DNA of 64,000 bases, from assembly GCA_030737835.1 (NCBI GenBank), contig JAUJYN010000035.1:1302917-1366916 (forward strand), given 5' to 3'. The notes under the pieces were generated by a model, which searched no databases, was not told where the DNA came from, and was given only the letters and a program-made list of their open reading frames with translations. Both the position numbers and the translations under genes were made by a program. Shown here one piece after another: positions 33,401 to 45,940 of this stretch. Numbering within the stretch: position 1 is the stretch's first letter; every line of letters begins with the position of its first letter. Origin of the DNA: Acorus gramineus. Lineage: Eukaryota; Streptophyta; Magnoliopsida; Acorales; Acoraceae.

Positions 33401-36059
33401 TGTCACACCCCAGGGCAGCCATCCCTGATACGTGGCAAATATATATAATATCAGCAGTACATACGCGAGATCAATAAAAAGACTCTACACAACATCGAAG
33501 GTAATAACGCAATTAACAAGGTAGCTGACATAATATATATACAAATAGTGGAAGCTTAAACGACTAAGTCTGTAATTCAAAGACATATTACAGACCAGAA
33601 TACATAATCAATTGTCCTGTGAGAGCCAATATAAAACAAAGACATCAACATACAAGTACTGTGCCCAAGCACAAGTAACAATACATACAAGGAAAAAGGA
33701 GGATGCTGATGGCCTCTCACTCGCAAGACCCAAAACGCGAACGCTGCTCCGCTACTGGTGCTACGCCTCGAGGAGCTCCTCCTTCAGATCTGACTCAGCG
33801 ACAACTGGAGGAAAATGTATGCGAGGGGTGAGCCACACACTCAGTGAATGGTACAATCCATGCAACACAACTCATTTTAACCTTTAAAATCATTAAATTC
33901 CCTAAGATGGGAGTAACTGCACAAATTGGTGGGTCGCAGCGACGTCGACCCACCACACCCTCACCCTCACCCTTTAGAGGTGACATATGACTTTTGGGAG
34001 AGATTAGACTGCTCTACACCCTTGGTCCACCGGTAGCCCTTTCCCCGAGTAGCCTCTACCTGGTATACTCCCACGATCAGTACGTACCCGAACACGTCGG
34101 TAGTACCTACGGATGGGAGCCCTCTGTCAGGACAGCTTTTCCAACGCCGGGTAGTTCCTACACGGATCCAACGAAAGGGAGAAAACAATCTACACTCGCG
34201 GATACGATCCTCTTGGATCCGTCGACACCGGTTACTAAACATCGATAAGGTAACGAATTCTCAAGAATTCCCTCCAGGGCGCATAACTCAGATGCGAGGA
34301 AAAACATATTATTCATAGTGACCATTGCCAAGTATGACCCCCATAAGTGGTCATACACTTGCCTAAACTCATTAGGCAAGATTTAAGGCTTAACTTAAGC
34401 ATATAACATGGAAAATAAATATACAAGGAATTCATCATGGAAGCATTTAAATAATATAATAACAAGGTTATAATATTTTCTAAGGCATGCTTACACTTAT
34501 GCTTTTCATAGATAGCTAAGGGTATACTTAGGCAAAGTCGGGGTGCATGTAGGAATCAAATGTTATCCTAACATGGGACATGATGCATGAACAAGCATTG
34601 GTCCCTACACATGATACTAGGATGTATAACCCTAACATGTTAGGTCTAACATGACATGGATGCATCCTAGGAAGCCCAATAATAACATATACATGCAAAT
34701 ATGGCTAATATGCAGTTATGATACCCCAAGGGAGGGCAATGCACGTCTACGTGCATCGAACGCCTCCCAACTGGGTTGGATCGACCCACTCACCGCAACC
34801 CGGGTCGTTGCGTGACCGTTCGCCGAGATCTGCAAGACGAGGGCATCCAAAATGGTGAGTATAACTACATAAATATACATAGAATTTACTAGAAATGCCA
34901 AAGACTCGGACATGCACGCATACGGGCTCGCACGCATGCGAGTACGCACGTACGCATGCAAGTCCGAGTGCCCCGACACCTACCCGAACCCTCGGGCAGC
35001 CACATGCAAAGCCCCCGCACGCATAAGCACGCGCGCACGCGCCCCTGCACTCCCTAGCGCACTGCCGCGCGCCCAGACGCGCTGTCGCGTGCGCCCGACT
35101 GTGCGCGCCAGCACCCCTCTACGCGCGCACGTGCGCGGATAGCCCCGCGCGTGCCCAGACCTCTCCCATCCTCTCCATTGCCCTCACACACACCCTAACC
35201 CACATACATAGCATGCATGGCCACCCTAACAGCCCTAACAACCATTAAAACAAAGATAAAGGAGGAGGAGAGCTTACCAAAGGAGGGGAAAGAAAAGGGG
35301 AGGTATTCGGGTGCTCTTGGTGCACCAAAACCACAACAACCGCCACCACCAACACCACTACCTCCTCAGCCACTCCACAAGCCTTACTTGGCTGAAAATC
35401 AGGGGCAAAGGGAGCATGAGAGGGAGCCTAAGAGAAGGGAATCAACAACCACAACTACAACACACATACACACACACACACACCTTTGTGTGCCCCTTCT
35501 CCTTCACTACTCCTCTTCTTGTGCTTCTTTTCCTCAAATCAGCACACACACAAAACAGAGAGGGAGAGGGAGGCGTGAGAGGGAGTGAAAGAGAGAGAGA
35601 GGGAGCAAAAATGCTCCAATGGGGGGGTGATGAGAAGGGAAAAAAGGTGGAGGTAAAGACAACCTAAAACCACCCTCTAATACCAAAAGTAACCAAAGGA
35701 TTTCTTAACTCTTAAGCAAGAGGGGGGGGGGGGGGTTAAGGTTACCCAAGGTGACCATAACCACCAAAATATCCCAACACTATTCCACCAAAAAAACCAG
35801 TAACGACCGAAACCCGGATACTGTTCGAAACTGCATAATTTTTTAAAAGTTAATGGAATTCGATGAAATTTTTATGGGTGGTACTAAATGGTACCAGGAC
35901 CCATAATATGCAGTTAGATTTCCAATCGGAGTACTTGAACTCACGCAGATAGCTAAAAGTCTAAAATTTTAGCGGCTCCGATCGAAAAAGAAAAATTGGA
36001 AAATGGCCAGAAATGACCCAAATGTGACCAATAGGCTAAAAAGTGACACATATATAACA
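33401..36059 (-). mobile_element. Solo LTR, family B' (divergent relative of B)
   Basis: Minus-strand LTR of 2659 bp, starting TGTTATATATGTGTCAC at 36059 and ending GGGTGTGACA at 33401. The flanks AACTG (33396-33400) and AAATG (36060-36064) look like a target duplication with one change. It has the TGAGT..GCTCA box (about 33829-33843), a 9-bp terminal hairpin (33568-33595) and a poly-G run near 35725. No internal region. Confidence 0.87.
33805..35277 (-). other. Intron-like splice architecture in the B' solo LTR
   Basis: On the minus strand: putative intron 1 35277-34830 (TTG|GTAAGC to TTGCAG, 448 nt, with a GC-alternating core at about 34990-35150), micro-exon 34829-34794 (36 nt), putative intron 2 34793-33805 (GTGAGTGG to CTCCAG, 989 nt). 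These are the shortest introns of the set, yet the micro-exon length is unchanged. Confidence 0.55.
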
Positions 36060-36547
36060 AAATGTCTCTCCCTTCCAAATTTAATGAATTTTTTTTATTA
36101 ATAATTAAATATATAAAGCTTCTACTATATATAAGGATTTTCTAAGTGTTACAATATAATATAAGTAGGTATATTATATACTTATATAAAATTCAGTACG
36201 CATATATTAACATTAGACATATAATCATGCAATTGATTTTGAAGAATGTTAAACGGTAAATATGAATAAATGTTTAAAATAAAACACATTATATAATTTT
36301 CATATAGGGTATTTTAATTTCAAAGAATTTGAAAGTGTGTCTAATCAAATATCATTTGGTATAGGAATGTGTTTTCATGAACTGATAAGGATAAACATGT
36401 ACAATGAATGTTTTTCATTGGATTGATAATTTTATAGGTAGTATAGATATAAATAGATAGATTAAGGAAACATGGACCAGCAAAGGTCCAGAATAGTAGG
36501 CTTAAAACTCATGGATACTCAGCTCGTAGGGTTGTAGGCCTATGTTT
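36060..36547. other. AT-rich intergenic sequence, no gene seen
   Basis: No recognisable genes or repeats apart from A/T runs. Confidence 0.5.
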
Positions 36548-36812
36548 TTCGAGTGCTGTTACACTTAGTTTTTTTTCTCAATCCAAAACACAGTCCTATA
36601 TGCCACATTAGAAATCAAGTGATGCATATATCTCGTTAGATGTTGTATATATTACATTAAATATTTTCTTATACTTATTAAAAATAAGTTCATTCAACTC
36701 GAAATAGAACAACATATACATTTTATTAAAATATATACCTAGTAGGATTTGAAACAGGCACCCTGTGTCAACGGGGTGTCCCTCTCCCACCGCACTAAGC
36801 GGGTCGGGACAC
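36548..36812 (-). mobile_element. SINE-like repeat with tRNA-like head (copy 2)
   Basis: On the minus strand an A-box-like GCTTAGTGCGGTGGGAGAG (about 36784-36802) is followed about 35 nt later by a B-box-like GTTTCAAATCC (36745-36755), the spacing of an RNA polymerase III promoter. The body then matches the repeat at 29508-29720. A real tRNA gene is unlikely, because no cloverleaf continues past the B box. Confidence 0.55.
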
Positions 36813-37802
36813 AGTGACGACTACTTAATCCTAACTATCTGTCCCTTACGTTTATGTCATTATACAACAGATGAATTGACATATTTAAAAGTTGGTCCAA
36901 CTGACTCAGTCAGTGATTCAATTACCCAAAAAAAATAAAACAGACTTAATAGTCAATGATTCACTAGCTTAGAAAAGACAGTTCAGTCAAAAGAGGTTAT
37001 GGGTGAGAGTGAGACGTGAATAAAAAATGTAGTTAGTAGGTTATCGGTGAGAGTGAAACGTGTGAATAAAAACCCATAAAAATTTATATAGGATAAAAAA
37101 ATAATTTTTATTTTTTAATAAATAAGAGATGATAACATATAATTTAAAAAATAAATTTTTTTATATTAATTGAATGAATTGATTACAGTAACACAATTCT
37201 AATTGATTAGATAAAAAAAAATCACAATTCTAAAAAAAATTTAAAATATCAATATCAATTTATTTTTACGTATTCTAACACAGTTATATCCATCTATTTT
37301 TTACAAAGAAATTATTTTTTTATTCTTTAACATTTTTTTTCTATTTCTCTCGTATTCTACTTCCTAAATGTGGGCTAAAAAAATTAACTAATCTATATAC
37401 TAAGACAACTCAAAGATCATGACCATTGATCCCAAAAGGAGCCTAAAGATGATAGTTACTGGCCATGCTCAGAGATTTTTACTATCTCACATCATTGACG
37501 GTTTACAAAAGAAATCGCCAATCAAAGCAAGCCGTTAAATTGGATTATAATAATGTGACCTTTTACTATATTTAAGAGGCATTGAGGCCTATAAATAAGA
37601 CTCCGAAAAGTTATTAAATTTTAGTTTATTATTTCTAATTTCTTGGATAACCATAGAAGCTTTCACAACTTTTAGAGAGGGAGACAATTAGGAGCTCCCA
37701 TGTGTGGCCTCCACTTCCAAAAAAATTAAAAATAAGATTTTTTTTTTTTTGAATTTTGATGGGTCCCATAGAAAATTTAAAAAATAAGGGTTTTCTATTT
37801 TT
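36813..37802. other. AT-rich sequence, no gene seen
   Basis: GGTTAT-GGGTGAGAGTGA-ACGTG occurs twice (about 36997 and 37040). The rest shows only A/T runs and short open frames. Confidence 0.5.
37590..37597 (+). promoter_or_regulatory. Possible TATA box of the Harbinger-like element
   Basis: TATAAATA in a GC-flanked context about 0.85 kb before the ORF1 start. Position and sequence only; no other promoter evidence. Confidence 0.25.
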
Positions 37803-38047
37803 TTTAGTCTATGTAAACTATATGATTTACTGATTGATCCCTCATTTCTTTATATTTTAGTTTAAGTCTCTAGATTTAAAAGGTATTTTTCTTATTAGTC
37901 CTTGGATGGGACCTATTACTAAATTATTTGATTTTCATTTTAGTCCCTGGGAGGGACTAAAAGGAACATATCCTTTAAATCTGGGAACTTAAACTGAAAT
38001 ATGAAGAAGTGATGGATCGATCACTAAATCATATTGTTTATGGGGAC
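37803..38047. repeat. Foldback (MITE-like) repeat
   Basis: TAAACTATATGATTTACTGA (37813) and its flank are mirrored by the sequence ending TAAATCATATTGTTTATGG (38041). Arms of about 105 bp contain TTTAGTCC..GGGACTAAAA near the centre. Confidence 0.7.
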
Positions 38048-38436
38048 TTAAAAATAAAAATTCAAAAAATAAAAAGTTGCTTTATATGTATTATCTGTAA
38101 CGGCTATATCTCAACAGATCTTTCTTTATCTATTTAGCCACATTCTCATTCATGCAATTTTTACACTCTCAATCTACAAGTTATGTTGTTCCAAAATTAA
38201 GTTTTTTTCTCTCTCTAAATTTTACATTTTATCTGAATTTCTCATTTGTTATTATTTTATTTTTTCAAGTATTATTTTATTAATTTATTTTAATTATTTT
38301 TGTGCAGTTGGATACTTGTGGTAATGCATTTTACAGCGATCCTCTTAACAATGAATATTCTTTTGATTTGTCTGGTGAATAATCCACTCAACCCTCTAGG
38401 TCATCTCAAATTCGTGTCGAAGAAGAATCTATCCAA
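38048..38436. other. AT-rich leader of the Harbinger-like element
   Basis: No coding sequence before the ATG at 38437. CT-rich stretches suit a plant 5' leader. Confidence 0.35.
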
Positions 38437-39520
38437 ATGAAAAACACAAGAGCATATAAATTTTCAGTTGAAGAAGATATGATGCTTATATCCACATAGT
38501 TCATGGAACTGAGCAAAAGAATCACATATTGGGAACGAGTCCATTCCTAATACCAATAGTACAAACAATTTAAATATGAGCGAACAACCAATTCTTTTAT
38601 GCATCATTGTGGGTAAATTTCATGGCTATTTTATGTAGATTGAAGCAAGACAACAAAGCGGTATCAATGAACAAGACAAGGTATTTATCTTATTAAAATT
38701 CATAAGTTTATACTCATTATTTTTTCAATTTTATAATTAATTAGTTTTATGTATTTTTTTAAAATTAGGTCTGTCAAACAATGGAAATGTATCTAAACTT
38801 TCATCATTCAACATTTCAATTTTTACATTGCTGGAATGAATTGAAAAATTCACCGAAGTGGTGCACTGAAAGTTTCAAGAAGAAGTCCAAAAATTCAAGA
38901 AATGCTAGTTCTACAACTTCTTGTCCTTCAACTCCAGATTCAGTAAATTTAGGAAAAGATAATGCTAGTTCAGTTGTTGATGATACTATTGTCGGTTTGG
39001 AGAGACCACTGGGCAGAAAAGCTGCGAAGGAGCGACTGAAACAGGGAAAAGGCAAACAAACAGTTGAGAACATGGATGGAATGCCCATCGCGAAGTTGTT
39101 TGAAGAGTACAAGGAAGAGCAAAAAATGGCCAAACAAGTGAGAAAAGAGCAGTTTGACAAATTATATGCTCAAGAGCATGAGATGATTTTTATTAAGAAA
39201 GAAAAACTTCGACTGAAAGAAATAAAAGAGAATGAGAGAATAATGGCGATTGATACTTCTAACATGCATTCACAGCAATGCCCATCGCGAAGTTGTTTGA
39301 AGAGTACAAGGAAGAGCAAAAAATGGCCAAACAAGTGAGAAAAGAGCAGTTTGACAAATTATATGCTCAAGAGCAGGAGATGATTTTTATTAAGAAAGAA
39401 AAACTTCGATTGAAAGAAATAAAAAGAGGATGAGAGAATAATGGCGATTGATACTTCTAACATGCATTCACAGCAAACAGATTATTACAAGACCCTCCAT
39501 ATGCAAATAATTGCAAAAAG
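38437..39520 (+). pseudogene. PIF/Harbinger ORF1 (Myb/SANT-like DNA-binding protein), broken
   Basis: Exon 1 starts MKNTRAYKFSVEEDMMLI, then meets a TAG where the family has Trp, and continues RTTNSLMH-like and GINEQDK. An intron at 38681-38768 (GTATTT..TTAG) joins in phase to VCQTMEMYLNFH. Exon 2 carries FQFLHCWNELKNSPKW and GRKAAKERLKQGK, typical of plant Harbinger ORF1 and NAM-associated C-termini, then a Lys/Glu-rich coiled-coil. A 197-bp tandem duplication shifts the frame near 39278. ORF1 normally helps the transposase enter the nucleus and bind DNA. Convergent orientation to the transposase at 39690-40288 is the usual layout. Confidence 0.82.
39081..39474 (+). repeat. 197-bp tandem duplication in Harbinger ORF1
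   Basis: ATGCCCATCGCGAAG starts at 39081 and at 39278. The copies are nearly identical, with one A insertion and a few substitutions, so the duplication is recent relative to the rest of the decay. Confidence 0.92.
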
Positions 39521-39689
39521 GATGCAACAAATAGTTTTGTAGCAGTTTTAATTATGTTGTATTGTACTTGAAAAAATAACAATCTATCTTATTATTACAA
39601 GGCCCTCCAGATGCAAATACAACAGTTGAGAACATAAATTACAAATGCAATAAATAACTTAGGAAATACTTTCTAAATACTTATTAGGA

Positions 39690-40288
39690 AATACTCTCTA
39701 ATCTCCACCATGCAGATTCCACATGTGCTCAACAAGATTAGACTCAAGTTGAGAATGAGTTTGTCTGTCTCTGATGCGATGATGAGTTTGAATAAATTGA
39801 AGTGATTTAGGTGTACGCTCATGAGACATTGACACAAATGGAATTTCATCAATTGAATCATCGTTGAAGTCGAACCGATCCGCATGTCGTTCATTCTCCA
39901 AGATCATATTATGCACACTGTCATAATATCTTTGAGTGTTATTAATCCCAAAAACGTGCTGGTCCACATATGATCGCAAAACGTGCTTGAAGAACCCCGA
40001 ATGCTCGCTCGACATCCTTCCCAGCCATCTCTTGAGCTGCAGTAAAGTGATTTCTCTTATTTCCCTGTAGAGATGGAATTGTTTTTACAAACGTTGACCA
40101 TGAGGGGTATATACTATCAGCGTTTTTAATAACCCATTGTGTACTCGTGACCACTAATTGAATACCTGATGGGAGGAGCACGTCCTTTAGTTAGTTCAGC
40201 AAAAATAGAAAATCGGTCTAACATGTTAATGTGATCAAGAGATCCAAGTAACCCGAAGAAGGCATGCCATATCCAAAGATCATATGAA
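39690..40288 (-). pseudogene. PIF/Harbinger DDE transposase, C-terminal part
   Basis: Minus-strand frames read WHAFFGLLGSLDHINML, then RAPPI-like, YPSWSTFVKTI, GNKRNHFTAAQEMAGKDVERAFGVLQARF (in two runs) and an MILENERH tail. These are hallmarks of HARBI1/ALP1-like nucleases; the Glu of DVERAFG is the third catalytic residue. Stops and shifts separate the pieces. The N-terminal half with both catalytic Asp residues is absent because the sequence changes at about 40288 into a Tat-type element. Confidence 0.87.
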
Positions 40289-42177
40289 GCTAGGGATCGC
40301 CTTCATTGCCGCTAGCCACGTACACCCAACGATGGCATTGTATGGAGACGGGAGGTCCATGATGGTGAACTCCGTCATGGCACTCTGGTTGCCAGCTCGA
40401 ACTGGTAGCATGATGCATCCGGTTGGGACCACTCATGCTCTGTTGAATGCGATCAGAGGATCCAGAGTTGGGGTGAGGTTAGTCGCCTTCAGCCCCATCT
40501 GAAGGTAGGGTTGCATGAAGAGGATGTCCGTTGAGCTTCTCGTATCGACTAGGATCCGCTTGATGTCATAGTTGGAGATGCGCAAGGTGATAACTAGGTG
40601 GTTGGAGTGGGGTGCCTGGACTCCTTCCCGGTCTCCGTTCGAGAAGGAGATGATACCTTGGTCATCACTCCTCGCCTTCTTGGTGACCAGCTTAGGCTCC
40701 TGGTCAATTTGCATCATCTCAAAGTGATTTGCATATGCTTGGACTCCCTGCAGGTAGTCTTTGGTTTAGTAAAATAAGGCTCACCTTCAAAGATAGCATA
40801 TATGACCCCGTCGAAGTGTTGGGATCGATGTTGTCACATGTCACTCGCTTGTCGCTTGGGCCGTTTCGGTGGGGACGTATTCCTTCAGATTCCGCTTACG
40901 AACATGTTCCTCTAGAAAACCCCAGAGGATGTGGCATCTATCGATGGTATTCCCCACGCTGTTGTGATAGTCGTAGCGGAGAGTTTGATCTCGCTTTGAC
41001 TCGTCACTTTTCATGGGCTCAGGCCATCTGAACCACGGATGCCCCAGGATCTTGGGTAGTATCTGGGATGGCAGGATTTTGAAGAATGTCCCCTGCCCTC
41101 TCACACTTCGTTGGTTGAGACCTCCGGCTTCTTGTCCTCCTCGCCCCGTCGATCCTTCTGTTGCGGATTGGATGAACGTTTTGCTGCCGGTGCGATGGTG
41201 ATCGCCGTTGGTGAAGATTGGGCCGTGACCATCGTCTGTTTGAGGAGTTTGGACTCCTCTTCCACCTTGGTGTACTTTTCAGCATGCCCCACCAAGTTGC
41301 GTAGGTCAGAAGGAGTTCGCTTAATAAGCGACTCCTTGAGATCATTTCCGCTTGATAAGCCATTATGGAATGCCATGATTGCATCATTCTCATTGCAATC
41401 CTCCACCTGAAACTTTAGGAGACGGAAATGATCCACGTATTGCCGAATCGTTTTGCCTTGCTTCATTTGGATTTTCATCAGATCCCCGAGATCCTTCTGC
41501 CTTCGTCAGCTGCAAATAAAGTGCTCGGCAAACATGGTTCCGAGCTCCTCAAAGATTCATACTGTAGCGGGTGGAAGCAGATGGAACCAAGTAAGTGCCT
41601 CCCCTTCTAAGCTGGAGGGAAGAGATGACACATCATTCCATCGTACTGCTCGTAAAATGCCATCGAGTGCCGGAAAGCCAAGATGTGGTTGTAAGGATCC
41701 GAAGTCCTGTTGTAGAGCTTGAACTTCGGTTGGACGAACTTCCGTGGAAGTGGCTCCCCGAGCACCGTGGTTTAGAACGGGGAAGCGAAACCGTGTATTG
41801 CGTGTTCCACCATCCCATGATCCGAGGCTCACCTTACCTCTGATTGTAAGTTGTAACGAGCTTGCAACGTGACTCCTTCTGTTGGCTGTTGGAATTGGGG
41901 GTCATCTCGGTGTCTGTAAGATGTGTCGCGTAGGGCTGACCTCTCATGATGAGGTTGCCTTCGCGAAGTGACACGTCGGGCTACCCATTCTCTGTTCGGA
42001 GAACGTCCGCGCTCCTGGTTCATCGGGTCCCGTTGACGATCCCGAGGTGAACAGGAGCGTCGATGGGAATGCTGTCTCCGATTCAATGAGGAAGTGCTGC
42101 CCTCTGAATCAGGGGCCACAACTACTGGCGGATCCTGCTACCCATGAGATGGCAGTGGATTGTTCCCCCGAATTTTC
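40289..42177 (-). pseudogene. Tat-type Ty3/gypsy gag-protease fragment
   Basis: From right to left: an Arg/Ser-rich gag N-terminus (41829-42119), GEALTWFHLLPP and MKIQMKQGKTIRQYVDHF..AFHNGL (gag core, 41101-41640), then protease ILVDTRSSTDILF with MGL (40433-40717; the family motif is VDxGSSADIL, so the catalytic D is kept but the G is R) and PSPYNAIVGCTWL (about 40330). Several frame shifts. RT, RNase H and integrase are absent: the fragment ends at the Harbinger junction. Confidence 0.82.
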
Positions 42178-45100
42178 TGTTATGCCTGTGTCATTTGGAG
42201 CCATTTCGGTTAAGCCTTGGTCACATCTGGGTCATTCAGGGCCTTTTTCTTTTTCGATCGGAGTCGCTAAAATTTTAGCTTTTAGCTACCTGCAGGAGTT
42301 GGAGTACTCTGATTGAAAATCTAACTGCATATTATGGGTCCTGGTACCGTTTTGTACTACACATAAAAATTTCATCGAATTCCGGTAACGTTTTGAAAAT
42401 TATGTAGTTCCGAACCGTATCCGGGTTTTGGTCGATACTGGATTTTCAAAGGGTGACTTTGACCAAGTCAAATGAAGACTTTGACCAGTCAAGGATGACC
42501 TAGAAGTCAAGGGATTTGTTTGTTTCCTAGGTTGGGTTGACTTAGGTCAAAATCCACCAAACCCCTTTTTGTAAATTAATTACCTCTCTCTCTCTTTTTC
42601 TCTCCTTCTCTCTCCCACCCTTAGGAAATCCATCCGAGGCTTTCTTTTCTCCTCTCCCTCTCATTTGTGTGTATTGGGTGGAGAAAGTGAAGGAGAAGAT
42701 GAATAGTGTATGAAGGGATGATCTAGCTAAGGTGAGTTTGTGTGTGTGTATGTGTTGTTGTTTCTTTCCCTTCTCCATCTCCAACCCTCTCATGCCTCCC
42801 CTCATGTTTTCCTCTGTTTTTCAGCCAAGAAGGGCTGGTGGAGAGGCTGAAGAGATGGTGGTAGTGGTGGTGGTGGTTGAGGTGGTCGTGGGTGTGTCGA
42901 GAACCCCGCATCTCCCCATTTCCCTCGCCCTGTTTTGGTAAGGCAGCTCTCTGTCTTTTAAATATCTCAGTAAATCTAGTATTTAGAGGCACATTTGTAG
43001 GATTATGTCTTCATATGATATGATCATCTATGTGTCTAGTTGTTATATATGAAATTTGGGGTCATTATGATATCTGTGGTGTAAGTTAGAACCAGTTTTG
43101 CATGGCCTGTCCAGATTCGCGTAGGAATTGACCTGCTTCTGGAAATAATTTATTTCGAGCTTGTAGAGGCAAAATTAGGTTCTAATGTCTTCATGGATTA
43201 TGATCCCAGCATATCAGAGAATGTGCATGATTTATTTCATAATTTTTGGAAGTGTATTGGGTGCTGTGGAGACCAATTAGTAGGGCTGGTTTCAGCAGGT
43301 TTGGCAGTTTTGCTTGGTTGAGTGTCAAGGAGTTGTTTGCATGTGTCTTGGGTGATAATATGGAAGTATCAGGGGTTAGGGCCTTCATGAAGTAGGCTTA
43401 TATGTGTGATAGGAGGTTCCATATTTTAATTGTGGATCATTGGTTGTGTTTTGCAGATCTCGTAGACCGGACGCGTGACGATCCGGGTATCTGTGAGTGG
43501 TTTGATCCAATCCCCCCCCTCGGGATGCGCTCGATGCGCGTAGTCACGCGTCGCGCATCGATGGGGCCCCCTAGCCATACTACTTGTGTAGATAAGTAGT
43601 ATGGCCATGCTTAAACTATAATATGTTAGATATCTTGCATGCTAGGCTTATAGTGCATGTATTGTATCCATGTATGAATGATTGTGTTGCATGCGCCCCT
43701 CTAGTATGGGCATGTATTTCTGTAGTGTGTATGGATGTATAGAATATGGCATGCCTTAGGTAGTATTGTAATACTACTCCCACCATATTAATTGGAATAT
43801 CCAGCATGATTAAGTCTGGGTTAATAACGGGCACCTGCCTAATATTCCCTTGCGATAAGACTCGAGGGCGTGGTGTAGTTGTTGCGCCCATGCTAATGGG
43901 GCAAAGCTATGACCAGCTTCATGAGATGATGATCTCTCTCGCCCTCTCCCTCTGAACGAACTGAGTAAGTAGATGCAATTTCCTACTTGAGTCATGTTCG
44001 TTTGGAATATTGGCATGCACCTGTTAGTGCGTGAGATCGCGCTTGACCCTTTCTTTTAAGTTGGTGATATCCAACGCATGCTTAAGTTATGCCTTGTGTG
44101 CTTATATGATTAATGGCCACGTTTGCATGTTTAAGTAGGCCATACCATGTATGCATGTTGTATGATTTGTTGTTTATGATGTAAATCCATGTTAGGGGTC
44201 ACCCTTATGGTCAATTATTAGATGATTGTGCATATAGTTCATGCACATAGCTAGATATAATTCTCCTGGATATATTTATATGCGCATGTTAAAAACTGAT
44301 AGGCCTATCTGAAATAGGCGTGGGTATGACCCGCTGTCGGGTTGTACCTTATTAGTTAGAGCGCTAGCGATGTAATCGCCCCGTGCATCCGAGCGATGCA
44401 CTCGTTTGAAATTCAGGAGAATTCATTATCTTATCGGTTTTGTTAAGCCGGTAGTTGGGGCATTAAGCTAGGCCTACCCGTGCTAGGCGTGTATATGAAC
44501 CGCCTGTTGGGTTATGTGCCTTGGGATTATTTCTGCGTGAGAGCAGAGGCAACCCCCTTGTGTCCGAGCAACGTAACCGTGTGGGAGTACAATAGTGTTC
44601 GCTATCATCGATATGTGATTATCGAGAGTAATTGTTTTTTCATTGGGTTCGCTTTGTGAACATGGAGTGTTTCCTCCCAATGTCATCCGTGTTGAAGCGG
44701 CCCAGGTTGTAGCTGTCCTGACAGAGGGCCCCCACCTGTAGGTACTATCGATGTATGCGATAAGATGTACTGATCGTGGGGGTATACCAGGTAGAGGTTA
44801 CCCGGGAGAGGGCTAATTGCGAGCGTGGAATCGTTCTCCCTTTCGTTGGATCTGATGTAGGAACTTCCCGGCATTGGAAAAGCTGTCCTGACAGAGGGCT
44901 CCCATCCGTAGGTACCACCGAGGCGTTCGAAAGCATACTGATCGTGGGAGTATACCAGGTAGTGACTACCCGGGGAAAGGGCTACCGGTGGACCAAGGGT
45001 GTAGAGGAGTCTAATCTCTCCAAAATTCCTATGTCACCTGTAAAGGGTGAGGGTGAGGATGAGGTGAAGACATGTCGCCGCATGACCCATCCGTGGTTCG

Positions 45101-45940
45101 TCCGTTCCCATAGTTGTTGGGTCCGGTTGCATATCGATGTTCAAAGACATTGTTGGGCAGTTATCTCGATGTAGATGATCTAGTAGTGTTGTGTAGACCA
45201 GTAATTTTGGGTCTCGTCGACCAACGGTATGGTCTCTCCCCAAGAGACCCAAGAGTCTCCCTCCGGGAGTGAGGGTGAGGGTGAGGTTGGTGATCCAGTA
45301 GTGTTGTGTGGACCAGTAATTCCGTGTCTCTTCGACCAACGGTATGGTCTCTCCCCAAAAGTCCCAAGAGTCTTCCTCCGGGAGTGAGGGTGAGGGTGAG
45401 GTTTGTCGCGCCGCCGCGTGACCTTGTTATCCATTGGGTTTCTACCCATGTTTTTCCTTGAAAGGAAATTGTTTTAGTATTGAACTGTTGTATGGTGATT
45501 GGTTTCCAGCCACTCACTGAGCTTGTAGCTCACCCCTCGCATACTGTTTCTTTTCAGGGGCAGTGTTGGGCGTGGAGATGGAGCTTTCCTGTGGCGTGGT
45601 CTTATGGGCGTGGAGCGTTCTTCCGGCGGGTGGCGAGTGCGAGGCTGTCAGCAGTCCTAGAGTCATTTTATGTATTGTAAATCGTGCATGTGGCACAGGT
45701 TGTATTTTATTTGGTCTAGACTTGGCTCTCACAGGACAGTGATTGTGTATTCGAGTATGTAATAATGTTTTTGGTTTACAGACATTGTTTATATATTATG
45801 CTTCCGCTTTTCAGTCAGTTATCATTATCCTTGCTTTGCCACCTTGTGTGTTGTTGTTGGAGTCTTTATTGACCTCAGGTATTGATAGCTGATGCTTCAT
45901 TATTGCCACGTCTCGGGGACGGCCGCCCTGGGGCGTGACA
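42178..45940 (+). mobile_element. Solo LTR, family A, inside the Tat-type gag
   Basis: TGTTATGCC to GGGGCGTGACA, 3763 bp. The flanks TTTTC (42173-42177) and TCTTC (45941-45945) are a target duplication with one change, and Tat gag coding continues on both sides. Confidence 0.92.
42938..45557 (+). other. Intron-like splice architecture in the 42178 LTR
   Basis: Intron 1 42938-43456 (TTTTG|GTAAGG to TTTTGCAG, 519 nt, AT-rich type), micro-exon 43457-43492 (36 nt), intron 2 43493-45557 (GTGAGTGG to TTTCTTTTCAG, 2065 nt). An additional small donor/acceptor pair (AAG|GTGAGT at about 42731; TTTTTCAG at about 42825) may define a further ~95-nt intron upstream. Confidence 0.55.

Noticed and set aside
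36745..36802. Possible tRNA gene on the minus strand
   Set aside because: A- and B-box-like motifs exist, but the acceptor and anticodon arms do not pair; it fits a SINE head better.
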